Positions 41,574 through 52,819 of a stretch of 64,000 bases of DNA are shown here, one piece after another. The notes below the pieces were generated by a model. The model saw only the letters and a program-made list of their open reading frames with translations. It ran no database searches and was not told where the DNA came from. Location: assembly GCF_029227915.1 (NCBI RefSeq), contig NC_079882.1, positions 10,604,001 to 10,668,000 of the forward strand. Reading direction: 5' to 3'. How positions within the stretch are numbered: the first letter of the stretch is position 1; every line of letters starts with the position of its first letter. A program made the translations under genes and the position numbers. This stretch comes from Hydractinia symbiolongicarpus (taxonomy: Eukaryota > Cnidaria > Hydrozoa > Anthoathecata > Hydractiniidae).

Positions 41574-41839
41574 TGAAAAATACATCTCGGTTGATTTTAG
41601 TGTGAGAATAAGCGAATTTAAAATGCATCAATGCATCGAAAACGGACTGTTTTTATTTGATATGTAATCGTTCATTGTATAAACAATCAGCTAAGTTGTT
41701 TCATTATGTTGATAAAACAGAAATTTTAGAGGAGCATTTCTACATTAGAATAGAAGATTGCCAACGTTTTTTATGACTCTGTCTTGCGCATATTTAAGAT
41801 GGAATAAACTCGTAAAAATTATAACTAAATTACAAGGAA

Positions 41840-43300
41840 ACGTTTTTGCTAAAAAAGAACTTGAAAATCTAAATTACTAATAACGAACCGAGATTCTTAA
41901 TAGTAATCCAGTTCTTTTGGCAGAGTATGCACATGTTTTAAGGAAAGGAAAATTGTTCACTGAAAACTCGAGCACTTACTCACAGAAATTATTGGGTAAC
42001 TTTTATTTATTGGCTGAACAAGAAAACAATGTTTCCGATGAGATAAGTTGAATTTTTTATCTTTCTAACACGAAATTGTGGAAAGTCCCAATTAATAACA
42101 ACAATTTTTTACATACTAAATAAGCACGTTCTTATCATGTAGGGAATCCAGAAAAGGATAAGATTCTGATTGTAGCACCCACTGGTGTTGCTGCCATCAA
42201 TTTAGCGTGCAATACAATACATTCAGCCTTGAGTATACCAGCAATTGACGTTTTGCGAAAAATTTTCCAAAATTTGAATGATAAAAAGAGATGCATGCTG
42301 CGAAATTAATTTTCAGAGCTAAGTATTATTGTATTGTGGATCTCAATGATCCAAAAAAGCTGCTTTTACATATTCATCAACGGCTAAAAATATTTGAATG
42401 TTCGGAAGACATTCCATTTGCAGAAATATCTGTTATAGCATGTGGTGATTACTACCAACTTCCATCAATCCAAACAAGGCCAGTATATGCAGACAACAAT
42501 CCAAAGATGTATTGCTAAACCTTTCACATTGCTGGAAATATTTTAAAAATGCTGAGCTGACGGAAGTTATGAGGCAGCGTGGTAATTAATATTTGATTTA
42601 ATTTTTAAATAATATCAGATTAAGAAAATTAAAAAGCACAACACGAAAATTTACTAAAATCTAATTTTATTTCTCTAAATGACCCCAACTATCCAAAAGA
42701 TGCGATTTATTTTCTTGCTAAAACCAACCTAAGTATAACAAAAGATGCTGAACAGCATAGGATCGGATAAAATAAATATAGGCCGATGATAAAATAAATA
42801 TATGAAAACAGGTGGACTTGCTAAAAACCATCTTTTAAGACCTAACGCGAAAATCGTGTTGAAGTCAAATATCGACGTAACCATATAAACTGGTAGATTG
42901 GAACTGTTTATCATATATAAACTGATAGCTCGGGAAAAGAAAGGGAAATACATTTGAAAACAGAGGTCAAAAACACAGGATTTAGTTATAAGAATAGATC
43001 CATTGGCTTGGCAAGAAAATGTTATTCCAATTAACAGAATAGAGATGGAAATCAAGTTCCACTAATGCTGTCATGGGCCTGCACTGTTAATAAAGTTCAA
43101 GAAAAAACGTTTACTAAAAGTGTTGTTTGTTTTAATTCAATAAAGCAACGAGCCTTTCACTTAGGATAAATCTATATGTTGCGCTAAGTCGATGAGTCAC
43201 AAGCTTGAGGGTTATACCTAACGGGGACATTTTCCAGATCAGCTATTAAGTCAGACACACGAGCAATTTAATATATGCAAGAAGAATTAATGATACTGGC
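41840..43300 (+). pseudogene. Decayed Helitron PIF1-type helicase
   Basis: Broken frames contain, in order: LNSNPVLLAEYAHVLR (Helitron-like region before the helicase), ILIVAPTGVAAINLACNTIH, then PFAEISVIACGDYYQLPSIQ and LSHCWKYFKNAELTEVMRQR. DPNYPKDAIYFLAKTN and LSWACTVNKVQEKTFTKSVV follow. This is the PIF1/Helitron helicase order. The Walker B D-E-I-S region has decayed to VDLND, and frameshifts and stops separate the pieces. It is not functional. Confidence 0.85.
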
Positions 43301-44182
43301 ATAATTAGTGAAAACTCTATTATAGAAACTTCGCTTAATACAAAAAACGCAAAAACGATATTAGCTCCGACCGTGTTCTCATGTAAAGTGATTTATTATG
43401 CCTAACGGAAACCTAAATACCATTTAAGTCCTAATGCAATAGATTCCTTTAATTTGATTCCAAACAAAGATGTGAATAAATTTAATAGTCTTTTTTGTTG
43501 GACATAACAATACAATAGAGTTATCTGATATTGTAAAAATTCCAGGTAGAATATTTTTTAAAATAACAAAAAAGAAAAGCTTTTTATGAAAACGGTATTA
43601 GTTTTCTACTTCTATCATTAAAATCCCCTTAATCGATAGCAGTCATTAGTGATGATGTCGTCTACAGGAAGATCTCCCCCCCCCCCCCCCCCCAGCAACC
43701 TCCTAGTAAAATTTACTGAAACTTCACTTCTCATGTCTTGCATTACTTTAACTATCAATTCAGAACACCTTTTTACTACTGACTGCTTACATCTATGTTT
43801 TGTAATCATGCGGATAGGTTATCGGTAATTCATGAATAACCTCTTTTAAAGACATAACCCAAAGAAAAGGAAAAATGTCAAAATTTGTTTCTGGCAGCCA
43901 ATCATACGTGCTTTGACTTTTGGAGCAGTGATTCTGAAAGACAAGCCTCCCAAAGTTTCATTAAGCTTAGATAATTTTGAAACTGGTGACTTTGTAGTAA
44001 TTTTTTTTAATCATTACTTAGCCCCCTTTCTACTTTCTAGATTTTTTTTTATTTTGCCTTGAAGGGATAAAACGGGTATAGTTAAGAATTTGCTAAAAAC
44101 GTAGATAAATAAAATTTTCATTTTAAAAAACTTGTTAGGCTCAAATAAGAACAAAGAAATATTTGATGCTCGGATGATAAAA
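43301..44182. other. AT-rich spacer with poly-C run
   Basis: A run of about 18 C lies at 43676-43693. No gene is visible. Short open frames on the minus strand (43809-43618, 44223-44014) have no recognised content. Confidence 0.4.
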
Positions 44183-44183
44183 G

Positions 44184-44492
44184 TTTTAAGAGGGTTCAAC
44201 TTAATGTTAGTGTTACACAACATGCAGTGTGTATTCCGTTCCGAATCCGCGTTCTGTGTAGTTTATAAAGAGGCTGATCAAACGTTTTAAGAAGGTTCAA
44301 CTTAATGTTAGTGTTACACAACATGCAGTGTGTATTCCGTTCCGAATCCGCGTTCTGTGTCGTTTATAAAGAGGCTGATCAAACGTTTTAAGAGGGTTCA
44401 ACTTAATGTTACTGTTACACAACATGCAGTGTGTATTCCGTTCCGAATCAGCGTTCCGTGTCGTTTATAAAGAGGCTGATCAAACGTTTTAA
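44184..44492. repeat. 101-bp tandem repeat, three copies
   Basis: The block GGTTCAACTTAATGTTAGTG recurs at 101-bp spacing (about 44193, 44294, 44395). Each copy includes TTCCGTTCCGAATCCGCGTT and GAGGCTGATCAAACGTTTTA. Copies are about 95% identical, so the array is fairly young. Confidence 0.92.
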
Positions 44493-47486
44493 AACGGGAT
44501 AACTTTACAACACGGATAGAACAGTTCCACAGTTTTTTAGCCACCCGGATTTTTTGTTGATACTAAAAAAGGCTAAATGATATTTAAAGAATCTCCATCG
44601 CCTTACTTCATATCGAAAATCAAAAAATCAAATTATCATCTAAAAAAAGTAATCTACAGTTTTTGTTTCAATATTTTTCACCATATTTTTCGTATACCCA
44701 TAGTTTTATAAATATGTACAGGTTTGTTGTCATGTGACTGGATGCTTTAAAACAAACCTATGAAAGTTTTGTGTACGCTTTGATGTCGGCGCACTTTCGA
44801 CACCATTTCTTTTTCTTATTAATTATGTTAATACTAAATACGACATATTGTTTATTGTGTATTTTATTACGTCGTTAAAATTATGCTTCCGCAATCCTCG
44901 AATGGTCCATTGAAGACTTAACCAATGAAAAAATTGTAATTCATTTGCTGAGAACAAACCATTCTTCAAAAGTAAAAATATTTTCATAGTTTAGTGAAGA
45001 TGATATTTAAGTACGAAATGATTTTACTGTTCCTAAAGGTAACATTTTTTATATATGTATTTTTATTTTCCAAAAAGTTCAAAGCATGTTTGTTCAAGCA
45101 GTGTCATGATATTGCATCACAAAATCAGAATATTTAGCCACGGAATTTACTTCAATAGAACTTTCTGGGATAGGGCCTAAGTGACAATAATTTTCCCTGA
45201 CAAAAATTATCCTCCACAAAAAAACTTTTGACAAACAATGATTAAACCCAAAAGAATAAAAAGTTGAAGAAACTACTATCTCGCATATCTTTCTCTAAAG
45301 AAATTCTACCCGCTATGTAAATTTAGTCACTCGATTGGAGAAGTGTCCTTTAGTTTTGCTGATAAAAAATGTTTTGGGGTATTTGAATAAGGATCACTAG
45401 TATATTTTCCCTAACACAAAAAGTAGAGACATGCTTTTTAAAATTTAATGTTGTACGTTCTGAAATCTAAAGACATAGACTTAAGTGTCCTCCTGGCGAG
45501 CTTAAATTTTTTTTTCAGCTTGTGCCAGAAGATAATACCCTATATATAGGACTAGTGTTTCAGCATAGCTCCTTTTGGTACTGTTACACTTAAGGTTCCT
45601 GCAAGTTATGCGAACACATTGACCCTTCAACTACCAACCCCTTAAGATTTTTATTTTCATGCCAAGCGTTAATAAACAAAAAGGACTTATTTGTAATTTG
45701 ATCAAGTCGTATATATTCGCCTGCGGATTAAATTCGTGACTATCTTTACTGGATTACATATTAGATAAACGGTTTTGGAAGGAAGAGATTAACATTTTGG
45801 TGGTGAATAGAAGAAAATAATCAAACTAGCGTTGCCACGATAATAAATTGTTTTGTATTGAAATGCAAAATGAGCGGATTGTAATAACAAACTAGTATCT
45901 ATAAAGATGTTTCAATAATAACAATGTTGAATACATTGTTATTATTGAAATGTAACATTGAACAAAGTAAAAAAACAGAATAAATTATTTAACATGTAAA
46001 ACAAATTTTTCATAATCAAAATTTATTTTTCATTTTATTTGCGCTCGAAGGAAAAGTGATTTGTTAAGCAACAATAAAGCATATTAAACAGAGTAGCGGA
46101 CAAATACAGAGTTCTAAAACAAAATTAAATCAAAAAATAATTTTGTTGTCCACATACTGTACAGTTAACAAATAAGATAGTGACAAAGAATGCTGAGTTT
46201 TATCACTTGAATTCTGTTTTAGGCCACAACTAGTCAATTAAAGTGAAACTGCTTCTTTATCGACAAAACGAAATGAACGAAAAACATCTGAAAACAATGG
46301 TAATAACAAAATTTCTCGATTTTTGGCCTATTTTCCAAAACTTTATTCAGTACAAACGTTTTAATTTAAGCGTCGTCACTTTTTTGTTGTTTTTGTCACA
46401 TTACAGCGATTTTTAACCACCCTTCTGAAGATAAAATAAAATAATAAGTAAAAAGATCATCTACCCGCAGCCTACCTTTTGCTCCTGACAGCCTCGCTGT
46501 CATACGTTTATTCAAACTTTTACAATCACTTTTGCCATACAAAAATCAAATCAACTGTCCGGTGAAGTATGACAACCTCTCACCCGGTAAATATAGCTTA
46601 CTTAGTGGAGGTGCTAGGCTGCGGACTGAATATGCGTATTTTTATGGACTAGTTTTTATAATAATACCCTAACTGTGTCTGTCCGTGCTTGCATTAGAAA
46701 AAGTTGGCCATGTGTGTCATCATATACGATGGTGGGTGTTGGTATAAGCTAGCGGTTTACCTCTGCGTCATTTGTTTACAGCCTTCATGCTTGATGTTCG
46801 GCTTCGAAGGGAAATATATTTCTTCTGGTATGGAAACATTCGAAACATTGTTTTGAATACATTATGTCGCTTTTCAAAAGAATAATCTAGCACTTGCCGA
46901 AAATGTTGACATAAAAGTAATAAACCAAGACGCAGAGGTTTGTTCACTAAAACGAGGATAAAATCTGCATGCAAATAATGCTCTCTCATCGTTCCGTTAA
47001 ACGACAAACCCACCCCCCCCCCCCCTATAGTTTTTTAATATGAGTATAAACTGCATAGGCTATGGGCCCTGGGATTAAGGCTGTTATTCGTTATCATACT
47101 ACCTTTTGAGGGACAATTATTCCATGAAAATGGAATGCAGAAATTTCGTTGTTGTATTTGAAAGCATAGGAAAACGCGTCTGTACGCTTCTTTATATATT
47201 TTCTACACAACTTAATGTCTTGAATCTTCAAACACAACATTTTTGTTCTTAGGCTTGTACACTCACTTAACCAATCCCCCTCAAACTGGGACTTTTTCAA
47301 GACCGGCTTAGAATGTCCCACTTATCGATATTTTTTAAAAATGTGTTTGTTAGTTATATTAACCTTCCTTTTCAAGAATATAAAGGAGAATAATAATTAA
47401 CTAAAATATGGTCTGCAATCTAGCAAAAAATCCTAAAAAATACAACTGTTGCAGAAAATCAAGTTAAAAACAACGTATGTATAATA
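44493..47486. other. Intergenic AT-rich DNA with a hairpin and a Helitron 5' scrap
   Basis: A perfect 18-bp-stem hairpin (TTTCAATAATAACAATGT, 5-base loop, complement) lies at 45910-45950. A Helitron-like 5' scrap TTATAATAATACCCTAACTG and GTGTCTGTCCG lies at 46656-46690. A poly-C run lies near 47012-47025. No gene is recognised. Confidence 0.5.
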
Positions 47487-47802
47487 CCTTATCGGTAAAA
47501 AAAAATCGGTGTAAAAAAAAGTCGGCAAAAAATTTAGTCGGCAAAAAAGTTAGTCACTTAGCAAAAATTAGTCACTTTTTACCGGTTAATTTTTTAAATA
47601 TTGGTCACTTATTGCCGACTTTTTTGACACCGCTGAATTAAAAGAGAACAAAGATTTTACAACAATCTAATCTATTTCAATAACATCTTTATTAATGATT
47701 TTATCAATAATATTTTGGACATCTCCCGGCTCCTTCGCATTATCTTCTTCTTCATTTTCATCATTTTTCTCTTCTTCAACACTCCCTTCTACCTTATCAT
47801 TG

Positions 47803-48321
47803 TTAATAATAACTGTCTTCTTTCACTGTAAAAGTAAGTAGAAGCGGTACTTCAAGTCCTCCTGCAGGGATCGGGGACACTTTGTAGTTGGTGGAGAGCA
47901 AGTGACCAGAAATACTTCCACCTTCTTTGATGAAATAAAAACAGTGGCGTGAAATTTCCCTTGGAATGTGCCCAACAGTCATCCAGTTGTCAAAGAAATT
48001 ATTCTTTATTTTAATGGCACATGCATAAGGATCACATTCTTTGGACGATTTGTTAGTCTCAATTTGTACTTGGACTTTTTGACCTGCTTCAGCATTTTTC
48101 CACGTTGTGTTCTTGTAAACATGATAACCTCTGGCTGCAATCTTTCTGTCGAATGAAGGCATATTTCTACGAACATGAATCAACGAACTTGCCTTGTGAA
48201 AAAAATGAGTGCAAAAAAAACACGTTCGAACATTCGAATGCTTTCGAAATCTATCGTGACATAATAAGTTGCTCTCCACCTTTGTTGTTACGTTATAAAA
48301 ACAAAAGACGATCGATTTCAA
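47803..48321 (-). CDS. HIRAN-like passenger protein in the pogo-like element
   Basis: A 172-codon frame on the minus strand. The core RGYHVYKNTTW, AGQKVQVQIE, DPYACAIKIKNN and VGHIPREISRHCFYFI follows HIRAN-type domains (G-x-x-Y, a D-x-x-A-x-A-V/I strand, then V-G-x-I-P-R-E). HIRAN domains bind DNA ends, as in HLTF and RAD5. The start may be an internal Met (MPSFDRK); upstream residues look less conserved. After the stop, a shifted frame down to 47667 would add about 46 acidic residues, so the C-terminus may be frameshifted. Its role in transposition is unknown. Confidence 0.6.
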   Translation of the reverse strand: MKSIVFCFYNVTTKVESNLLCHDRFRKHSNVRTCFFCTHFFHKASSLIHVRRNMPSFDRKIAARGYHVYKNTTWKNAEAGQKVQVQIETNKSSKECDPYACAIKIKNNFFDNWMTVGHIPREISRHCFYFIKEGGSISGHLLSTNYKVSPIPAGGLEVPLLLTFTVKEDSYY

Positions 48322-48414
48322 TCAAGGAGCGAAGGAGAGACTTAAATCAAATTATGTAACTTTTCTGTTTCATCACTTTATCAATCAAAACATTGATAAA
48401 AAAGAATAGCAACA
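48322..48414. promoter_or_regulatory. Short divergent promoter interval in the pogo-like element
   Basis: Only 93 bp separate the two divergent reading frames, so both would have to share this interval or nearby sequence as promoter. No specific core motif is assigned. Confidence 0.35.
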
Positions 48415-49889
48415 ATGGCTAAAGTACGAGATTTGAAAGATTTTTATAAATCTTCATCGAGAAGCTGTAATGGGAAATCTCCTGAGAAAGTACCAACGTT
48501 TTTAACTTCTGCATCTGGCACTGTTAATGGAGCAGAAATCAACGCGATTAATAAAGAGATGAAAGCGTTTGTTCAACCAAAAACCAAAAAGAAATACTCA
48601 TCACTTCCAAGCAACATAAAGAATGAAGTTGGAGAATACGCTCTTTTGAATGGCACCAAATCAGCACTGGAGAAATTCAAGAAAAAGTATCCAAAATATA
48701 CTTTCTTCCGAACGTCAGTGAATAATTGGAAAAAAAAGATTCAGAAGAACAAAAATCACTCTGTTTCATCTACTGTACACGAGAAGAAAGGTAGGCCAAA
48801 CCTCTTACCAGACGAACTTATGCTTAAAGTGAGAGATGTGATAACTGGAGTACGTCTGGCTGGAGGTGCTATTTCAAGAAAAATGGTCATAGCAATTGGT
48901 AATGGAGTCGTCAAGGCAAACTGTCCATCAAAACTTAAAGAATTCGGTGGTCATATTGTACTTACAGAAGGCTGGGCTAGAAATGTATTGAAATCAATGG
49001 CATGGTCTAAACGAAAAGGAACGACCGGCAAAATCGAGCCAAGTAAACAATTTTTACTTGAAGAAAAGCTCACATTTCAACGACAAATTTCCGCTGTTGT
49101 CAGCGACGATGATATTCCTAAGGATCTTATATTAATTTGGACCAAACTCCTTTATCTTATGTGTCTCCTGGAAAATACACTTTCAATCCAAAAGGAGCAA
49201 AAACTGTTCCAATTAAAGGCATCGATGATAAGAGACAAATAACAGCTACTTTTGTTATCAGCATGACTGGTAAGTTTCTCCCGATTCAGCTTATCTATGA
49301 AGGCAAAACAAAAAGATGCCTCCCAAAGTTTGATTTTCCAACTGGCTTTAATGTTAAATTTTCCAGCAATCATTGGTCAAATACTGAAAAATCAATGGAG
49401 CTATTTGAAGATATTATTTTTCCGTACATGGATAAAGTCAAAGTAAATCTGAATTATCCAAAGGAGCAACTATCATTAATAATCATGGATACATTCAAGG
49501 GGCAGGATAACGAAGCTGTTCTTCAACTTTGCCGAGAGAATTCTTTCAGAGTTATAATAGTGCCCCACAACCTAACAAATAAGTTTCAACCACTGGATAT
49601 AACCTTGAACAAGCCAGCAAAATCGTTCATTTCCAATTGTTACAATGAATGGTTTTCTCATCAAGTTTCCCAGCAGTTGGAGAAAGGCATAAGACCTGCA
49701 GATATTAAAGTGTCGCTTAATCTAACCGAATTAAAGGTGATGCATGCTAAATGGATTTCAAAACTTTATGAATTCTTATGTGCTCAAGATAAAATGATAT
49801 TAAATGGCTTCAAAGCTGCTGGTATAACAGAAGCAGTGGAATCTGCTAATGCTGTCTTGGAATTAATTGAAAACCCTTTTCGTTGTTAA
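48415..49889 (+). pseudogene. pogo/Tigger-like DDD transposase with one frameshift
   Basis: The frame starting MAKVRDLKDFYKSSS runs to about 49134, then a single-base loss shifts it; the continuation ends at 49889. The N-terminal half has psq-type HTH character (FFRTSVNNWKKKIQ) and LLPDELMLKVRDVI. After the shift, the frame reads NLDQTPLSYVSPGKYTF with the first catalytic Asp at 49140-49142. LIIMDTFKGQDNEAV holds the second (49488-49490) and KFQPLDITLNKP the third (49596-49598). This DDD triad is the pogo/Tigger pattern. Apart from the frameshift the product looks complete, about 490 residues. Confidence 0.88.
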
Positions 49890-50223
49890 AATATTTACTT
49901 ATTTTTCTCTGTTATTTGTATGAACAGTTTGTTGTTGTTGATTATGTTGTTTTTGATGTTTATATTACAAAGATACCATTGTTAGCATTAAATTAAACAG
50001 TAGGAATTCAAAAGAACTTCTTTAATTTTCTTTCTCCTTTACCAGATTTGGTTTTACAGGATCATTATACACTAACTATGTGAAAAAGCTCTCCACCAAA
50101 TATGGTCATAAATAATTGAACCAATCATTAACCGAGAAATTATTTGCTTTTATCATCTCACGTGTGTTTAAGAGAAAGCTATTGGTTCAATTGGTTCAAA
50201 CTTAGTGTATACAAAGACATAAT

Positions 50224-50241
50224 ATAGCGGAGCTCCGCTAT
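50224..50241. repeat. Perfect 18-bp palindrome inside the pogo-like element
   Basis: ATAGCGGAGCTCCGCTAT lies between the transposase stop and the right terminal repeats. It could be a protein-binding site or chance. Confidence 0.7.
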
Positions 50242-50899
50242 TTGGTGTATACTCCGTATAATATTGCGGATGAGGCTTCATAAAACGACAAATTCTAAAT
50301 TTGATTAGAATCCCTGGAATCACTTTGGAAAGTCAAAAAACTAAAAAATTGGAGGTTAAAATATTAATTCAAAAAATCGGCAAATATTACTAGTCGGTAA
50401 AAAAAAGTCGGTAAAAATTTTCGGTCGGCAAAAAAAAAATGTCGGTAAAAAAATTGGTCGGTAAAAAATTTAGTCACCTAGCCAAAATTTGGTCACTTTT
50501 TGTCGACTTTTTTTTTACCGATAAGGTATATGTTTAAAAATTAGTGACTGCCATTTTCTTTTATTTTGCAACTTTCTATGTCGATCTCAATGTTAAGCGA
50601 GTCGTATTGGAATAAAATTGAATATATAATGTATATTTACAAGATGACTATCAATATTAGCTTACCCAACCACTTACCCAAATACTAATCCAATTGGGGC
50701 ACCCCATGTTTTCAATTAACCCTTCAAGAAGGGATCGTAACAAAGGGATCCCACTTAAACGAAGTTCTATTATTTGGGGTCTCACTTGAGCAAAGTATGT
50801 TTGCTTGGATTTCGTACGGAAGTTTAAGGAACCGACGAATTTGGTCCCAATCAGCGAAACACGAGTGTACTGTTCATAGTGAATAAAGTTATATTTTTA

Positions 50900-51565
50900 A
50901 AGGGGCTTCGAAACAGCTGTTAGTTTTGCAATTTAGTGACTTACACAAAAGTCGATCTAATAGCGGTGGAAAGGTTTATGTTGACTGGGGACAAAAAACA
51001 ACCACTTTAATCATCTTAAATATCATATTGGGCATCCAAATATAACTGAAAAGGACAAAGAAGTTCTTTACATATATTGGATATCATGATTTATTTGATA
51101 TAAGTACTTACCTTGCTTTTAACTCAAACTTTCTAATAAGGAACTGTATATTCGTACGCACTTTAATATGACATAAAGTGCGTATTAATAGTGCGTAGCG
51201 CTATTCATACGTAAAAAAAAGGAAAAAGAATCCTAACCCTAACCCTAACCCTAAAGCACTTTACGTACGAATAGCGGATGAACATATACGTACGCAAAAA
51301 TGGGCAAAAGTGCGTACGAATATACACTACGTTCTAATAACATGAACTCCAAACCTTTTGAACTAGCTCCTTCCACATTTTGCGTATAAACATATAAGTT
51401 TATTGTTATTTATTTATTTATTTATGTATGTATTGTTTATTGTACGTCTAAGCAACAAAAATGACTTTAAAACCTTTTTTGAGGTATTAATTACCAAAGT
51501 TAGTAACATACTATTTTTTAACAGATACAACTCCTCGTGTTGTCTCTGTTTACTCGTCAAAACAA
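50900..51565 (+). repeat. Dispersed repeat copy C, interrupted
   Basis: Same family as 27965-28400 and 39237-39680: CGAAACAGCTGTTAG at the start and GTTGTCTCTGTTTACTCGTC at the end. It is interrupted by a 192-bp insertion at 51140-51331. Confidence 0.8.
51140..51331. mobile_element. 192-bp MITE with telomere-like repeats
   Basis: A 9-bp duplication TTCTAATAA lies at 51131-51139 and 51332-51340. The arms hold a 20-bp exact inverted repeat, TGTATATTCGTACGCACTTT. The middle contains CCTAACCCTAACCCTAACCC at about 51232-51251. Copies A and B of the host repeat lack this insert at the same site. The 9-bp duplication suggests a Mutator-like origin. Confidence 0.85.
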
Positions 51566-52640
51566 ACTTTTGATTTATTAATATTTAATATATTTTATAG
51601 CAATTCATTTTATTACCGTCGTTGTTATAACAGCTAACGGGCCAAAAGACCCTGGGGAAAAATGAATTGTTGGGTGACGTGGTTTCTATGTGGTAGCATA
51701 AGTATAAACGTACAATTTTTCGCTTGCGAACATAGGACTTAGCAATCCTTTGTATATTGATTTGTGTTGCACCAGCTTCTTCGAAAACTCTAAGCTAATA
51801 GAATTTCAGCGAAGTTTGTTCATTCGTGTTATGTCTGTCTATATGATTTTCATCAAGGCAGGAAGATAAAAAATGCCAAGCGCATAAAAACAAACCGTGC
51901 TGCGACATCCATTTCCCGCGAACTGTATTTGTTTGAAGTTTGTGTCGTCTTCACAAAATATTTCTGAAGGTGGGCGAGACAAATTTCTTGCGAACTCAAG
52001 CACATGCGTTCCCCAGACAGCATGGTGCAGAGGGCAGGCAGCTTTCCGCGAGAGACCATATGGGTATGCCTTGCAACTCGGTTGCTAATATTAACTTTCG
52101 TCCTTGACAAGAGAGATCCCTGTGATAACTTCAAGCCTTCAAAACACTCATGTAAGTTAGGCTTAAGGTGATTTAAACTTCATTAATTTTTTTCCTGGTT
52201 TTCTTCCTCATTTATTTTATCATGAAATCTAATTGGAAGAAATATTTTGGCTTTTCTTGCATCCAAGTTAACATACTTTAATTTTTTAATCATTTTCAAA
52301 AAAATGACCAAACTATCTGAATCCAGGATAAAAAATACACGGAATAATAATGGTCACAATGTTAATGTCATTAAAATTGTAATGTAGCGTTCACGATAAG
52401 TGACCATACATGGTCATCTTCTTGACAGCATAGTGAATCATGCATGTTGTGCATGATACGCAGTATACACTGGTTGCTAAGGAACTTGATTATTTTTGTT
52501 TGTGTTTTTATTTTTCTAGACTACTTGGCTACTTTTGTTGCTTTTACTTTTCTGCGACATTTTAGGCGATAGAGTATTGACTATTCTCTCCAACTTTTTG
52601 TGTTGCCTTAAATATTTATATACATAATTCTTTATCATAT
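51566..52640. other. Intergenic stretch without a recognised gene
   Basis: Around 51890-52090 the base composition is more GC-rich and both strands are open for 60-90 codons. I recognise no domain there. It is possibly a transposon relic or a small unrecognised exon. Confidence 0.35.
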
Positions 52641-52819
52641 CATCATCATCATCATCATCATTCTCGGCTTAACGTCCGTTTTCCATGCTAGCATGGGTTG
52701 GACGGGGTATATTAATGACCCTCTTCCAATCTGATCTAGACTGTGTTAGATCTAAACTCAACTTCCTCTCTATCAAGTCTGTCCTTATAACCTCCTGCCA
52801 AGTCTTTCTCGGTCTGCCT
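52641..52819 (-). mobile_element. 5'-truncated LINE copy 3
   Basis: The complement of the 3' end of the LINE at 58190-61053: a CAT-repeat tail, then TCTCGGCTTAACGTCCGTTT through GGTCTGCC. Only the last ~180 bp remain. This is typical 5' truncation by target-primed reverse transcription. Confidence 0.9.

Larger units (their letters stand above)
47487..50526 (+). mobile_element. 3.04-kb pogo-like DNA transposon
   Basis: Flanked by TA (47485-47486, 50527-50528). The ends are CCTTATCGGTAAAAA and TTTTTACCGATAAGG, perfect inverted repeats. Both arms hold several AGTCGGYAAAAA units and TTAGTCAC/GTGACTAA motifs, probably transposase-binding repeats. It encodes a pogo/Tigger-type transposase on the plus strand and a second ORF divergently on the minus strand. 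The structure is nearly complete, so the insertion is fairly recent. Confidence 0.9.
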
